A stretch of 45,554 nt of DNA from positions 1 to 45,554 of the forward strand of contig JAQYUY010000087.1 in assembly GCA_028728195.1 (NCBI GenBank), read 5' to 3'. A program made the translations under genes and the position numbers. This document shows, piece by piece, positions 1 through 9,982 of the stretch (its first letter is position 1; each line of letters opens with the position of its first letter). Under the pieces are notes generated by a model, which made no database searches, had not been told where the DNA came from, and was given only the letters and a program-made list of their open reading frames with translations. This DNA is from Endozoicomonas sp. (ex Botrylloides leachii) (GTDB taxonomy: Bacteria > Pseudomonadota > Gammaproteobacteria > Pseudomonadales > Endozoicomonadaceae).

Positions 1-1196
1 ACTGCCTTTTCTGGAAGATCATCTATATTAACATTATCCAAGCCACCGGTTAGCTGGCCCCCTTCAGCTATATGAATTTGTCCAGAAACAAAACCATCAA
101 TTTTTATTGCTGTTGACTCAGCAGAGGTCAGCTGGCCTTTAATAGAAATGACTTTATCTGTGCTTGATCTCGAAATATCCGGGGAAAGCGTATTATTCAG
201 GGCAAAATCAACCTGTTTATATAAATCTTTATTTCCGTCATTATCACTATCATCAACATTACCATCGCTATCAAGATCAACCTTAATGTAGTTGCTTTCA
301 TCATCAGGAAGTATTAAGTCATCTCTGTCACCTACTTGGTTATACCCTGTTATAGGGTCAATATTAGAATTGACTACAGCCTCTAAGGTTGCTATCTGAT
401 GCGTATAAACTGGCGCACCTCCTAGCTGGCCGCCTTCTGCTACATAAATAGCACTGCTATTTTCCCCTGTAGCACTGATACGGCTATTGATATCTGACAC
501 AATAAAATCAGTGTAAGCATTAGATTGCAGATTAATGGCATGATCATCAATTGACTCAGCAATTCCGTTATTCTTAACAACAAAGCCACCATCAAGGGTT
601 GCTTTTCCTCCCGTGGCATTAGTTCCTGCTGATTCATATACGGATCCTGTTATTGGTCTTGCTTCACCGGTAATATAAATACCGCCTTTAACATTGCCCG
701 AGTTTTTAATAGACCCTACTAAGGCGATTTCATCACCACCTGGATTGCCAATATGTATAGCCGCTTTATTAAAGTCTTCTAATGGACCAGGCCCATCGAC
801 TGACCAAACAGTCATATTATCAATATGGATACCATCTAAAGTACCATCAGATATATTTATTGCATTACTACCATCCAGCGTGAATAGATTGGTTCTTAGA
901 ATAAGTCGTGAACCTGACTTATCTAGAACCGAATCAATGGCTGGACGATAAAGTACTTTTAAAGGTCTTTGATCCCCAGTTTCAAGATTACCACCATTAT
1001 CGGTATAGTCCTGAGGATCAAAAATATTAGGCAGATTACCAAAATCATCCGGTACATGGTTATCTTCATCAACAACAATCCAAGGATGTGATACAACCCA
1101 GTTATCAGCAAAGGCTTTCTGTTGTGATGATAATGTTAGTAATACCATGCTGATACATGCAGAAAGTTTTTTAAGCGGCCATTTATTAGGGTGCAC
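1..1196 (-). CDS. Autotransporter/adhesin-like secreted protein, C-terminal part beyond window edge
   Basis: An open frame on the minus strand runs from a GTG at 1194-1196 to the left edge, so only the N-terminal ~398 residues are seen. The start is preceded by AAGGA (about 9 nt upstream). The first ~30 residues form a signal peptide: basic HPNKWPLKK, a hydrophobic stretch, then KAFA followed by DN. The rest is a low-complexity beta-helix-like passenger with repeated modules such as SSAIYVAEGGQLGG and STAIKIDGFVSG. These match modules in the next gene, so the two are paralogues. An Asp-rich stretch (DLDSDGNVDDSDNDGNKD) resembles a calcium-binding loop. A beta-barrel would be expected beyond the edge but is not visible. 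Likely an outer-membrane or surface adhesin. Confidence 0.75.
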   Translation of the reverse strand, partial: MHPNKWPLKKLSACISMVLLTLSSQQKAFADNWVVSHPWIVVDEDNHVPDDFGNLPNIFDPQDYTDNGGNLETGDQRPLKVLYRPAIDSVLDKSGSRLILRTNLFTLDGSNAINISDGTLDGIHIDNMTVWSVDGPGPLEDFNKAAIHIGNPGGDEIALVGSIKNSGNVKGGIYITGEARPITGSVYESAGTNATGGKATLDGGFVVKNNGIAESIDDHAINLQSNAYTDFIVSDINSRISATGENSSAIYVAEGGQLGGAPVYTHQIATLEAVVNSNIDPITGYNQVGDRDDLILPDDESNYIKVDLDSDGNVDDSDNDGNKDLYKQVDFALNNTLSPDISRSSTDKVISIKGQLTSAESTAIKIDGFVSGQIHIAEGGQLTGGLDNVNIDDLPEKA

Positions 1197-1264
1197 GTTC
1201 GCTTTCCTTGCTATTTAATTAATTAAATAAAGTCCTTTCAGTAGCATAATTTTTTTTACTTTAA

Positions 1265-4200
1265 TTAAAATTCATACCGCGCTTTTGCTGAGAAGTTGTT
1301 GGATAAAAAGTTTTTGCTCCAATTGATATTGTAAGTAGCATCAAGTGTCCACCTTTCCATAAAGTCAATACTTAACGCCATACCACTTTGAAGCCTAAGT
1401 TGATCGCGAGAAGGGCCTGTTACAATAAATGAATCACCCCCTGCTAAATACGTGGCTTCTACTTCAGTTCCGCTTCTCTTTGCATCGTAATACCCCATCA
1501 TGCTAATTTCTGGACGTATGCTATAACCGTACTCTGTAGGTAAGGCTAGCCTGAAGCCAAAACCAAACTCCATGATCTGATAGTCTTTTATGTCTATCTT
1601 TTTCTCAAAACCGGTATTACCTTTTTCTTCATAGGCATCAAAGGTCATATGACCATAATGAAGCTCTATTTGAGGACTAATATCAATCGCTCCATAACCA
1701 AATTTACGGCCTGTGATCAAACGCATGCCAAACGTATTGCTGTTATAACTGCCAGTAACTTGTTTACTCAGTAATAATTGACTGGTATCACTCTTACCTT
1801 TGCCTGCACTGAATATTGCATCTGTATACCAACCATCGCTATACCAATGGTTGTAAAACGTTGCCATATAATTGTTGACCGTGCTGGCTGAATAATTGTC
1901 ACCTTTAATTTTATTGCGCGTCCAGCTGCCTGCAACGCCTAAACGAAAGGTATTAGTCAGCTCTGTATCTGCACCTAAAATAAAACCTGACATAGTGCCT
2001 GTGAATCCATTACTACCCTCTATTTTGTCATGACGACTATTGCCGTAAATGAATTGCCCCCACCCTGCACCATTCATAAAGCTAAAGCCGGATGAAATGC
2101 CGTGGTGTGAATTGTAAATATCTTCGTAGAAAGCATCGCCATCATAATCAAAATAATTATCACCAAAGCCAAGACCTGTTACTAACTGCAAACGTTGATG
2201 CACGATTTGTTGTACGGCGGTGAGTCCTTGACGATCGGTAGGATTGACAGGTTCTAGCCCATCAACCAATGTCTGAACATTATCTTCAGTTAAGGAGTCA
2301 AGCATAGCGGCTTGCTTGTCAAGATTTTTACTGTCTTTAGAGGTAGCCGCTAGAATAGCATTAGTTAATAGCTCTTCTTCTTGTTCGGTTGCATCTAAGT
2401 CATCAACAATATCATTGATGGCCTTTGGCTTAATATGAATCTTGTAATGCCCATCATCGGTAAACTCTTGGCTCACATTAAATAAAATGCTGTCTTCCCT
2501 GATAAAATCTTTGTTTGTTGTAGCCGAGAAGTCATTTGATAAATTTCCTGTTAACGCAGGATTATAATCGATCACCGTTACATATTTTTTCTCAACCATA
2601 TCATGAAAAGCTGCGGCCGATTTGGGGTGAAGGGTAAATTGACTTCCCTCACTCTCTGCCGACAAGCTTTGATCTACGGTAATAACGGCACTGTCTCGGT
2701 TGTAACCATTCATTACCTTGACAGTTGTGGTTTCAGGTGCAGTAAAGTCACCTGCAATATGCACACTAGCATGGGTGCTGACTTCTAAGTGCTCTAAACC
2801 AGTTATGGTATCTGCCATTACACTACCGCCAGATACCTTGATATGCTCAATATTAGAGATAGCTTTACTATTAATAGTGCCAGCTTCCACAGCCATGTAA
2901 TCATTGGAGAGCGTACTACCAGCAATTTTACCCTGAGTTAAGGAAGTATCTTGTACCTGAATAAATTGCAGCCTTGATTCAGCGTCTCTAAAATCCACTG
3001 CATAGTTATTCGTACTGTCTGTGCTTGCTGTGCTGATAGAGCCGCCACTAATGGTCACCCAACCGTTTATTGTGCCATCAATATCAATTGCGGAGCCTTC
3101 TAAGCTGGTGATGTTACCACCACTTGTAACCTCAATTGCTGACTGACTAGCGTCATCACCCAGTTCTGCATTTTCTGCAACGTAAATAGCCGATTTATTA
3201 TTTGCAACGGTGCTTAACGTTCCTTCAATACTGATCAAATCAGCTTTTGAATACTCATTTAAATAGATTGCATGATTATCATAAGCTTGGGCAATACCAT
3301 CTGATAACACATGATAACCGCCTCTGAGTTCAGCATATTCTGCAGCAACACCGGCACTTATATAGGCAGACTGGTCACCCTCATTAATAGCAGCTACTGA
3401 TGAAGGAGGGGCTGCATTAGTTGCAGCTGAATGTCCACCAGAAATCACAATACCGTTGTTGATAATGCCTCTGTAGTTTTTAACAGTTCCGTAATAATTA
3501 CCATTGACTCTAATGCCTGCTTCATCGGTGGCATTAGTCGCTGTAATCTCGCCTCTGCTCACGACAATGGCGCCGTGAGCAGCACCATCTATTTTTATTC
3601 CACTACCGTTATCAGAAGATAATTTGCCTTGTATATTGATGATGGGTGTAGCATCGCTACCTGAGTAATAAAGGCTATCATCAACTGAAATTTCTTGGCC
3701 TAATAACCCACCAATCTGGCCACTTTCTGCAATATAGATAGCACTGCTTCCTGCTCCAGAAGAGCGAATAGAGCTGCCGGTTTGAATAGAAATAACATCA
3801 ATGAAGCCATGCTGATCTATTTGCATGGCATGGTCATTTTCTGCCCAGATATAACCATTGTTTTGCAGTGTAATGGATTCTAAAATGACAGATTTCTCTG
3901 TTTGACTGGTTCCCTGAACATTAACAGCACTGCCGGAGGTTGTATGAATGTTCCCCTCTAGATTAATGCCATTACGAATATAACCATTATTATCTAATGT
4001 ATCCGTCAACTGGCCTGATTGAGTAATATTTATCGCAGCTGATTCTGGCGTAAATGCTGAGCCATTATATAAACCTGCATTTGTTTGTATGCTACGGTCT
4101 GGAAAAATAAGTATGCCCGATAAAGAACCATTGATTTCTAAGGCAGCCTGACTATTACCTGTTGCTTTTATATCATCATTAATAAGTAATCGGTCATTTT

Positions 4201-4321
4201 CAAAACCACTATCAATAATAACAGGTTCACTAATAACTAAATCAGCTGCTCTTGCGGAATGATAGCAAGCAACACTTAGTGCAGTTATAAAAAATATTTT
4301 ACTTTTATTTAATGAAATCAC
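1265..4321 (-). CDS. Autotransporter outer-membrane beta-barrel protein
   Basis: A 1018-residue classical monomeric (type Va) autotransporter. It starts with GTG, with AAAGG about 11 nt upstream. Residues 1-25 are a Sec signal peptide ending HSARA before ADL. Residues ~26-700 are a passenger of degenerate beta-helix repeats (SSAIYIAESGQIGG, KSAIYVAENAELGD, GSGIKIDGAAHG) rich in S, T, N, G and D, with no cysteine after the signal peptide. A helical linker near 670-740 leads to a C-terminal barrel of ~278 residues (about 741-1018), with alternating aromatic strands and a terminal KARYEF ending in Phe, as expected for BAM-dependent insertion. Function is probably adhesion or surface interaction; no protease or esterase motif was seen. 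It lies 68 bp upstream of a paralogous gene in the same orientation, so cotranscription is likely. Confidence 0.9.
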   Translation of the reverse strand: MISLNKSKIFFITALSVACYHSARAADLVISEPVIIDSGFENDRLLINDDIKATGNSQAALEINGSLSGILIFPDRSIQTNAGLYNGSAFTPESAAINITQSGQLTDTLDNNGYIRNGINLEGNIHTTSGSAVNVQGTSQTEKSVILESITLQNNGYIWAENDHAMQIDQHGFIDVISIQTGSSIRSSGAGSSAIYIAESGQIGGLLGQEISVDDSLYYSGSDATPIINIQGKLSSDNGSGIKIDGAAHGAIVVSRGEITATNATDEAGIRVNGNYYGTVKNYRGIINNGIVISGGHSAATNAAPPSSVAAINEGDQSAYISAGVAAEYAELRGGYHVLSDGIAQAYDNHAIYLNEYSKADLISIEGTLSTVANNKSAIYVAENAELGDDASQSAIEVTSGGNITSLEGSAIDIDGTINGWVTISGGSISTASTDSTNNYAVDFRDAESRLQFIQVQDTSLTQGKIAGSTLSNDYMAVEAGTINSKAISNIEHIKVSGGSVMADTITGLEHLEVSTHASVHIAGDFTAPETTTVKVMNGYNRDSAVITVDQSLSAESEGSQFTLHPKSAAAFHDMVEKKYVTVIDYNPALTGNLSNDFSATTNKDFIREDSILFNVSQEFTDDGHYKIHIKPKAINDIVDDLDATEQEEELLTNAILAATSKDSKNLDKQAAMLDSLTEDNVQTLVDGLEPVNPTDRQGLTAVQQIVHQRLQLVTGLGFGDNYFDYDGDAFYEDIYNSHHGISSGFSFMNGAGWGQFIYGNSRHDKIEGSNGFTGTMSGFILGADTELTNTFRLGVAGSWTRNKIKGDNYSASTVNNYMATFYNHWYSDGWYTDAIFSAGKGKSDTSQLLLSKQVTGSYNSNTFGMRLITGRKFGYGAIDISPQIELHYGHMTFDAYEEKGNTGFEKKIDIKDYQIMEFGFGFRLALPTEYGYSIRPEISMMGYYDAKRSGTEVEATYLAGGDSFIVTGPSRDQLRLQSGMALSIDFMERWTLDATYNINWSKNFLSNNFSAKARYEF

Positions 4322-4741
4322 GACGAAGATACCTTTACGTCGATATTTAAAAATAGAGTATCGTTTTTTTGTATCGGATTAATTTACAGATAGCATTAAC
4401 AATCATTTTATTTTTTATATAAAAAATATTGTTAAAGAAAAATAATTGACATATTGTATTCTATTTATACTTTTATATTCATGACCTCAAATTCTTTCAA
4501 GATATTAACTCTATTCGGCTATAACCTTTATTTTAATGAGTAAATTTTAAGAAAAAACCAACAGACTATCGATAAATACGTAAAAATATTAAATCTTGTA
4601 TCTTTAATTCATTTAGTTATATCTTTACTTTACGCCTTACCTTAACCAAAAAACTCAATGAATATCTATACTCATTATTAATGATTATTTCTTAAATAAC
4701 CCCCTAAAAATGTTATAACCAAGTTAAAGGAATAACTTTCA
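4322..4741. other. AT-rich divergent intergenic region
   Basis: 420 bp between the divergent autotransporter gene (minus) and the DUF4124 gene (plus). It is very AT-rich with no credible ORF. A perfect TTGACA lies at 4446-4451 on the plus strand, with weak -10 candidates (TATACT at 14 nt, TACTTT at 16 nt spacing). Promoters for both flanking genes should lie here, but I cannot fix them. Confidence 0.4.
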
Positions 4742-5419
4742 ATGAGAACTCTCTTGCCCTGCTTTGTATTCTTGACAGTATTTTTCTTTACTGCGACTCT
4801 TCAATCAACCATATTCGAATGGGTTGATGAAAAAGGCATTAAGTACTTTAGCGATAGACCTCGAAACAATATAGCTGAAAATGTCCCTGAAAACAGGCAA
4901 GATAATTTCATTCCGCTAGCAAAAGACACAAGAGCCGCTAGTGATAAGCTAAAAGCTCTTCAAGGTAATTGGATACAAATAAATTCAAGCCCATCTACTC
5001 TAGAACTGATTAATCGTATGGATGCTATTTGGGGATCAATAGCTAAGCCCATGGCATTTGACAAAATGGAAAGCCTCCTGACAGTACAAAGAAATACTAT
5101 CACCTTACAAAATAAGCCTAACGAAGTCGTTACTCAAACCAATACCTACAAAGAAACGCAACGACCAATGCATACAGCTAAACTAGAGTTTTATAATGGG
5201 ATACCACTAGAAGTTAGTGGCTACTGGAGTTTTGAAAAAGGCTTTAACCCTGTTGTCAAAGGCTTTCTTGATCAACTCGAAGCTAACAATAATATCTGGA
5301 AATATTCAGAGCAAGTCCGTTTTGATATACAAGCTAGCAAATTAATGGTAACCGTCAAACTACCTGCTGAGTTCAAAATACCCCTACTAAAAATCATCTA
5401 TGAAAAACAATATAAATAA
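4742..5419 (+). CDS. DUF4124 domain-containing envelope protein
   Basis: 225 residues. The ATG follows AAAGGA at a normal distance (10 nt). Residues 1-21 are a hydrophobic signal peptide or anchor. The DUF4124 signature follows at once (FEWVDEKGIKYFSDRP, about residues 25-40), a short beta-hairpin motif common in exported gammaproteobacterial proteins of unknown function. The remaining ~170 residues contain charged and beta-rich segments I do not recognise. The protein is probably periplasmic. It sits alone between the divergent autotransporter and pyrD and could be cotranscribed with pyrD (69 bp gap). The biochemical role is unknown. Confidence 0.75.
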   Translation: MRTLLPCFVFLTVFFFTATLQSTIFEWVDEKGIKYFSDRPRNNIAENVPENRQDNFIPLAKDTRAASDKLKALQGNWIQINSSPSTLELINRMDAIWGSIAKPMAFDKMESLLTVQRNTITLQNKPNEVVTQTNTYKETQRPMHTAKLEFYNGIPLEVSGYWSFEKGFNPVVKGFLDQLEANNNIWKYSEQVRFDIQASKLMVTVKLPAEFKIPLLKIIYEKQYK

Positions 5420-5488
5420 CACAAGTTACTGGTAACTCTTAGGGTAATACGTATAATTTCTTCAAGATTTTAATCATGTGGATATATC

Positions 5489-6517
5489 ATGTACTCGTTT
5501 GCCCGTAAATTATTATTTCAACTGTCAGCTGAAACGGCTCATGACCTTGCTCTGGATATGATTGGTGCAAGCAACCGTCTAGGCCTTCTTGGCTTGATGT
5601 CAGCAAATATACCCAGTAAACCAAAAGAAGTAATGGGCTTAGTATTTAACAACCCCGTAGGATTAGCGGCAGGGCTCGATAAGAATGCTGATTGTATTGA
5701 TGGTATGGGTCGTTTAGGTTTTGGCTTTGTAGAACTTGGAACAGTGACCCCAAGACCTCAACCAGGCAACCCCAAACCAAGAATGTTTAGGCTAGTGAAG
5801 CAAGAAGCCATTATTAATCGAATGGGATTCAATAACTTAGGTGTTGACTATCTTGTTAATAAAGTGCGTAAAAGTAAATATAATGGCGTGATTGGTATCA
5901 ATATTGGCAAAAATAGTGATACACCAGTGGATAAGGCATCGGAGGATTACCTGATTTGCTTACGCAAAGTATACCCTTATGCTGATTATGTAACGATTAA
6001 CCTTTCCTCTCCCAATACCCCTGGGCTAAGAAAATTACAATTTGGTGATGACTTAAAGCGGCTGCTCAGTGCTGTAAAGCGCGAACAATCTTTGTTGGCA
6101 GTGCAACATAACCGCAAAGTACCCCTTACATTGAAAATCGCCCCCGATATGACAAATGAAGAAATCGCTGATATTGCTCGTTGTGTGCTTGATCATGGTA
6201 TTGAAGGTGTGATTGCCACCAATACAACCATCCAAAGAGATAGCATTAAAGGCTTAAAGCATGCCGATGAACAAGGCGGCTTAAGTGGGGCACCTTTAGC
6301 TGATCAATCAACAAAAGTCATAAAAATATTAGCCGATGAGCTATCAGGGCGATTGCCTATTATAGGCGTTGGAGGCATCAACAGCGCAGCCGCAGCCGCA
6401 GCTAAGATCAAAGCAGGCGCCAGTTTGGTGCAAATTTATTCTGGGCTAATTTATCAAGGCCCAGAATTAATTCGTCAAGTAGCTGAAGGTATTTATGCCT
6501 GTGAAAAGGAAGGCTAA
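5489..6517 (+). CDS. pyrD: Dihydroorotate dehydrogenase (quinone), class 2
   Basis: 342 residues, the usual class 2 length (E. coli 336). It oxidises dihydroorotate to orotate with FMN and passes electrons to membrane ubiquinone, the fourth step of de novo pyrimidine synthesis. The N-terminal helix [19 protein letters not shown] is the membrane-associating extension typical of class 2. Visible family motifs are [11 protein letters not shown] (58-68), RMGFNN (111-116), the catalytic-serine segment [11 protein letters not shown] (171-181) and GVGGI for phosphate binding near the C-terminus. No strong Shine-Dalgarno is visible, but the start matches the conserved N-terminus. A clear terminator lies 38 bp after the stop. 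Confidence 0.97.
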   Translation: MYSFARKLLFQLSAETAHDLALDMIGASNRLGLLGLMSANIPSKPKEVMGLVFNNPVGLAAGLDKNADCIDGMGRLGFGFVELGTVTPRPQPGNPKPRMFRLVKQEAIINRMGFNNLGVDYLVNKVRKSKYNGVIGINIGKNSDTPVDKASEDYLICLRKVYPYADYVTINLSSPNTPGLRKLQFGDDLKRLLSAVKREQSLLAVQHNRKVPLTLKIAPDMTNEEIADIARCVLDHGIEGVIATNTTIQRDSIKGLKHADEQGGLSGAPLADQSTKVIKILADELSGRLPIIGVGGINSAAAAAAKIKAGASLVQIYSGLIYQGPELIRQVAEGIYACEKEG

Positions 6518-6554
6518 CTTTATCAACAGCTATTTATCGAGAACGATGATAATG

Positions 6555-6580
6555 AAACCCCAAGCTATTTTGGGGTTTTA
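6555..6580 (+). terminator. Rho-independent terminator of pyrD
   Basis: Perfect 9-bp stem AAACCCCAA (6555-6563) with TTGGGGTTT (6570-6578) and a 6-nt loop, followed by TTA. The AAAACC side also allows some function on the opposite strand, where dinG ends. Confidence 0.85.
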
Positions 6581-6845
6581 AAATTGTGTCTCTACAAATG
6601 AAGGTATTTAAAGGTTTCTTGTATGCCGGAGATATCCGTCATACTATCCCAGTTATCGCACTGACCTTGATGTCAGCCTATTAACAACGATTGACGAGCT
6701 TGAAGATATTTGTGTGGGGAAATACCCTTATTCAAATAGAATATTGTCAAAGTGAGCTGTTTTTTTGAAAAATGAGTTATGCAACAGTCCCTTTATCCTG
6801 CTCGAGCACTGTCTGTTAATGCTCAACTGTCGCAAACACATGTCC

Positions 6846-9002
6846 TCAGTGACGCTCAATCTTTCGGGAAAATGGTGGCAACGAATCTAAAATTATTTTT
6901 CCGTAACGTTTAGTTACTACACGTCGATCTAGCAATGTAATTTGACCAGTATCTTGCTCTGTTCTCAATAAACGGCCACAGGCTTGTACTAGCCTGATAG
7001 CTGCATCAGGCACAGTTATTTCCATAAAAGGGTTGCCACCTTGCGCCTCAAGCCACTCCGCTAAAGCTGCTTCTACAGGATTATCTGGCACAGCAAAAGG
7101 AATTCGAGCAATAATAACATGCTCACAATAACTGCCTGGCAAATCGATACCCTCTGTTAGACTAGCTAGGCCAAATAATGTACTGCTATCGCCTTGATCA
7201 ATATGTTTTCTATGAAGTTTAAGCAGCTGCTGACGAGAATAATCATCTTGTAGTAAAATACTATCTTGAAGCTCAACAGATAAGCCTTCATATACATCGT
7301 TCATTTGACGTCGCGAAGAAAACAGTACCAAAGTGCCCTGCTGTTGGTTTATTAGTTCAGGTATTCGCTCTATCAACACATTGGTATGTTCCTGTGTTTC
7401 TCTAGGGTCTGTGTCCATAGCAGGCACTACAAGCAAGGCCGCACGATCATGCTCAAAAGGGCTCGGCACAATTACACAACGGGACTCAATGGGAATACCC
7501 GAGCGCATACGATAACGATCAAAATGCCCCAAAGCAGATAAGGTTGCTGATGTAACAATAGCAGCGTAACAAGGCGCCCAAAGCCTTTCGTTTAATGTAC
7601 TTGCAGAGAGTATGGGACTACTAAAAACTTCAAGTTCTTCACCAAACGCATTTTCACTCCATTTTAACCAACGTCCGCAAGGTGGTTTATCGGTTGCATC
7701 CCGCTCAGTATAGCTTTGCCACAATTGAAATTGGTTCTGCAATCGAACCACTATCGAACCTATTTCAGGGAAGAGCTGCTCTGCTTGCCAGCGCTCAATA
7801 CCCGGTACATCGCCATCCATAGCATCGTTAAGTAGCTTACTTACTTTTTCTAATAAATTACCGGCTTTACTAAAACCTGTTTTAAGTAGGTTGGCCTGAT
7901 CAATGACAACATCAGGGACAATACCATTTGGCAATCGATAAATAGCCACTTGCGCATTACCCTGTACCCGTGGTTCAAAATGTGCAATGGAATGCAATAA
8001 TTGGCGGGTATGATTCAGTTGGGTAATCAGCGCCTCAAACTCCGGTTGTATTTGCTGCAATCGCTTAGCTATATCATTGGAGGGCTCATGTTGAGCAAGC
8101 ACTTTCTGCAAGTATTTTCCGGCCTTATCTAGCCAACTAGCTGTCGCTTTTAGTCGAGAATGGCAAGCAAAATGATTAATCGCCTTATCTGGCAAGTGAT
8201 GACCCTCATCAAAAATATAGACGCAGTTTTTTGGTGCCGGTAGAATGGCCCCGCCTCCCAGCACTAAGTCAGCCATAACTAAATCATGATTGGTCACAAT
8301 AATATCAGCCCGCTCTAAGTCAGCCCTGGCATTATAAAAAGGGCATTGACTGAAATAGCTGCAATGTCGACCACTACATTGTGCATGATCTGTTGTAATT
8401 ATCCGCCACTGATTATCATCTAATGCATCAGGCCAGCTATCTCTATCGCCTTGCCACTGTGATGCTGCAAATTTTTCCAGCATATTTTGGTATAAAGCGC
8501 GATCGGTGCTATCTTGCTCAAGACTAAAACCTTCTTCTGCAAATAAACTCGCTAATGAGGCCGTCGCTTTTTCTTCCTGTAACAGCCTATCCAGTTTACT
8601 CAAACAGGCATAGCGTCCTCGACCTTTTGCTAGAGTAAAAGAGAATGTCATGCCCGTATTATTCAGAATATCCGGTAGATCCTTACTAATAATCTGTTCT
8701 TGAAGCGTAACTGTAGCCGTGGATATCACTACGGTTTTTCTGCTCGCCTGAGCCATTACAATACTGGGTATTGAGTATGCTACGGTTTTTCCCGTACCCG
8801 TACCTGCTTCAATCACCGTAACCGAAGGTGCAGATACTCGAACCCCTTTATCATCTTTTTGAATCTTACCCAACTCTCGGGCAAGCTCTGCAATCATTTG
8901 TTTCTGTCCGGAGCGAGCTTTTAAAGACTTTTTTTCAAGAAACATGCTGTACGCTTTCTGGATAGCTTTTTTATGTTTTTCTTCAAGCACTGCTGTCATC
9001 AC
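6846..9002 (-). CDS. dinG: ATP-dependent DNA helicase DinG
   Basis: 718 residues, matching the E. coli length (716). It is an XPD-like superfamily 2 5'-3' helicase that unwinds R-loops and forks and acts in DNA repair. The Walker A AGTGTGK is at 66-72 and the DEAH-type box DEGH at 265-268. Four cysteines at 133, 209, 214 and 220 are spaced as the [4Fe-4S] cluster ligands of DinG. Helicase motif VI (QACGRLLR) lies near the C-terminus. The start MMTAVLEEKHK aligns with the E. coli N-terminus. It is convergent with pyrD and appears to be transcribed alone. Confidence 0.96.
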   Translation of the reverse strand: MMTAVLEEKHKKAIQKAYSMFLEKKSLKARSGQKQMIAELARELGKIQKDDKGVRVSAPSVTVIEAGTGTGKTVAYSIPSIVMAQASRKTVVISTATVTLQEQIISKDLPDILNNTGMTFSFTLAKGRGRYACLSKLDRLLQEEKATASLASLFAEEGFSLEQDSTDRALYQNMLEKFAASQWQGDRDSWPDALDDNQWRIITTDHAQCSGRHCSYFSQCPFYNARADLERADIIVTNHDLVMADLVLGGGAILPAPKNCVYIFDEGHHLPDKAINHFACHSRLKATASWLDKAGKYLQKVLAQHEPSNDIAKRLQQIQPEFEALITQLNHTRQLLHSIAHFEPRVQGNAQVAIYRLPNGIVPDVVIDQANLLKTGFSKAGNLLEKVSKLLNDAMDGDVPGIERWQAEQLFPEIGSIVVRLQNQFQLWQSYTERDATDKPPCGRWLKWSENAFGEELEVFSSPILSASTLNERLWAPCYAAIVTSATLSALGHFDRYRMRSGIPIESRCVIVPSPFEHDRAALLVVPAMDTDPRETQEHTNVLIERIPELINQQQGTLVLFSSRRQMNDVYEGLSVELQDSILLQDDYSRQQLLKLHRKHIDQGDSSTLFGLASLTEGIDLPGSYCEHVIIARIPFAVPDNPVEAALAEWLEAQGGNPFMEITVPDAAIRLVQACGRLLRTEQDTGQITLLDRRVVTKRYGKIILDSLPPFSRKIERH

Positions 9003-9267
9003 TCATAAGATATCGCTCTAAAAAGTTAGGATGTATATGATTTAGCCAAATCATGTCACTATAGCTTTTATAATAAACCTTAGCTTTTATTTAGCTCTGC
9101 TATCCACTTTATGTAATGGTTAGCACCTATTTTTCCACAGCTAATTAGCTTAACTGATACTACAGCCCGTTTCCTCATTCGCTACCATGAATATAGCTAT
9201 CAAATGATTTCAACCAGTCCTGAGTGTTAAATATTAAATGTTGGATATCCAAAGAAGGCTTCTTCTT

Positions 9268-9609
9268 TTAGAACGTATAGGCTACAAGCCCTACCAATAA
9301 ATGGAGCTTAACGCCACCATACCAGTGTGCTGAAAACTTACCCCTCCTTACTCCATCCCTGAATATTTTATAACGAAGTGCCCAACTTTTTTCACAGACT
9401 GAAATGCCTGTTGAGTCAATATAAGAAGATACCTTACCATATCGTGCCTGAAAAAAAGCTGATAGTACTATAAGTGCTTGCGGTATCAGCTCAATAAACC
9501 GGTTATAACTGACCAGCTCGTGGCAGTGCTCGCGCCAATATTTACAGATATGGTTAATATAAAAATGCTTCAAACAACGATAGCCACTAAGACGCAATAT
9601 GTTGGCCAT
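9268..9609 (-). pseudogene. Truncated IS982-family-like transposase
   Basis: The open part (113 residues) matches the centre of IS982-type DDE transposases: LSGYRCLKHFYINHICKYW, then LVSYNRFIELIPQ, then YIDSTGISVCEKSW containing the first catalytic Asp, then KFSAHWYGGVKLHLLVG. Complete members are about 290 residues, with an N-terminal helical region and a C-terminal half carrying the remaining catalytic acids. Both are missing here: the frame ends right after KLHLLVGLVAYTF and is closed upstream by a stop in the same frame. I did not find intact terminal inverted repeats. This is a dead insertion-sequence remnant; the IS982 assignment comes from remembered motif similarity. Confidence 0.75.
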
Positions 9610-9982
9610 GTTATACCAAATCAGTTTCTTATGTAGAACTCAGCTCAAAGGAAAAAATAGAAAGCGGCAGAAATGCCTTAGGAGTAAATCAGGGAGCATA
9701 ATCTACAAGTAGATGCTTTCTTATTTTAAAGCTTGCTATGCAGATTGGAATAAGCTTTACGGAGAAACTGAGCGGATAGTTAGTCTATTTCAAAAAACTT
9801 AAGCAATGATACCGTGGTTAAAAAAGCGGGATGGTATTAAAAAATTTTGTATTTTTAAGTGTGTTGATAATAATCAATTTGCTTACACCAAACTAATAAG
9901 TTTGTTTGTATATCAAATATTAAGTACTGCTATCTAATCGTCATCTCAATAGCTTAGGCTTCACTGACTATAATGTAAGTTT
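9610..9982. other. Non-coding, decayed AT-rich stretch
   Basis: About 370 bp between the transposase remnant and the tRNA hairpin. The only open frame of note is a 29-residue plus-strand one (9713-9802), with residues such as YADWNKLYGETERIV; it has no clear ribosome-binding site and I do not recognise it. It may be further remnant DNA of a mobile element. Confidence 0.35.

Noticed and set aside
440-951. Short ORFs within the left-edge region (both strands)
   Set aside because: They lie in other frames of the long minus-strand adhesin frame that runs to the window edge with signal peptide and repeated modules.
1265-4321. Repeats of the autotransporter passenger as a CRISPR-like array
   Set aside because: The repeats are degenerate at DNA level, lie in frame in a protein gene and have no regular spacers.
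6846-9002. Anti-phage or plasmid-borne DinG variant (as in type IV CRISPR systems)
   Set aside because: Length, iron-sulfur cysteines and N-terminus match the housekeeping DinG, and no csf or CRISPR genes are nearby.
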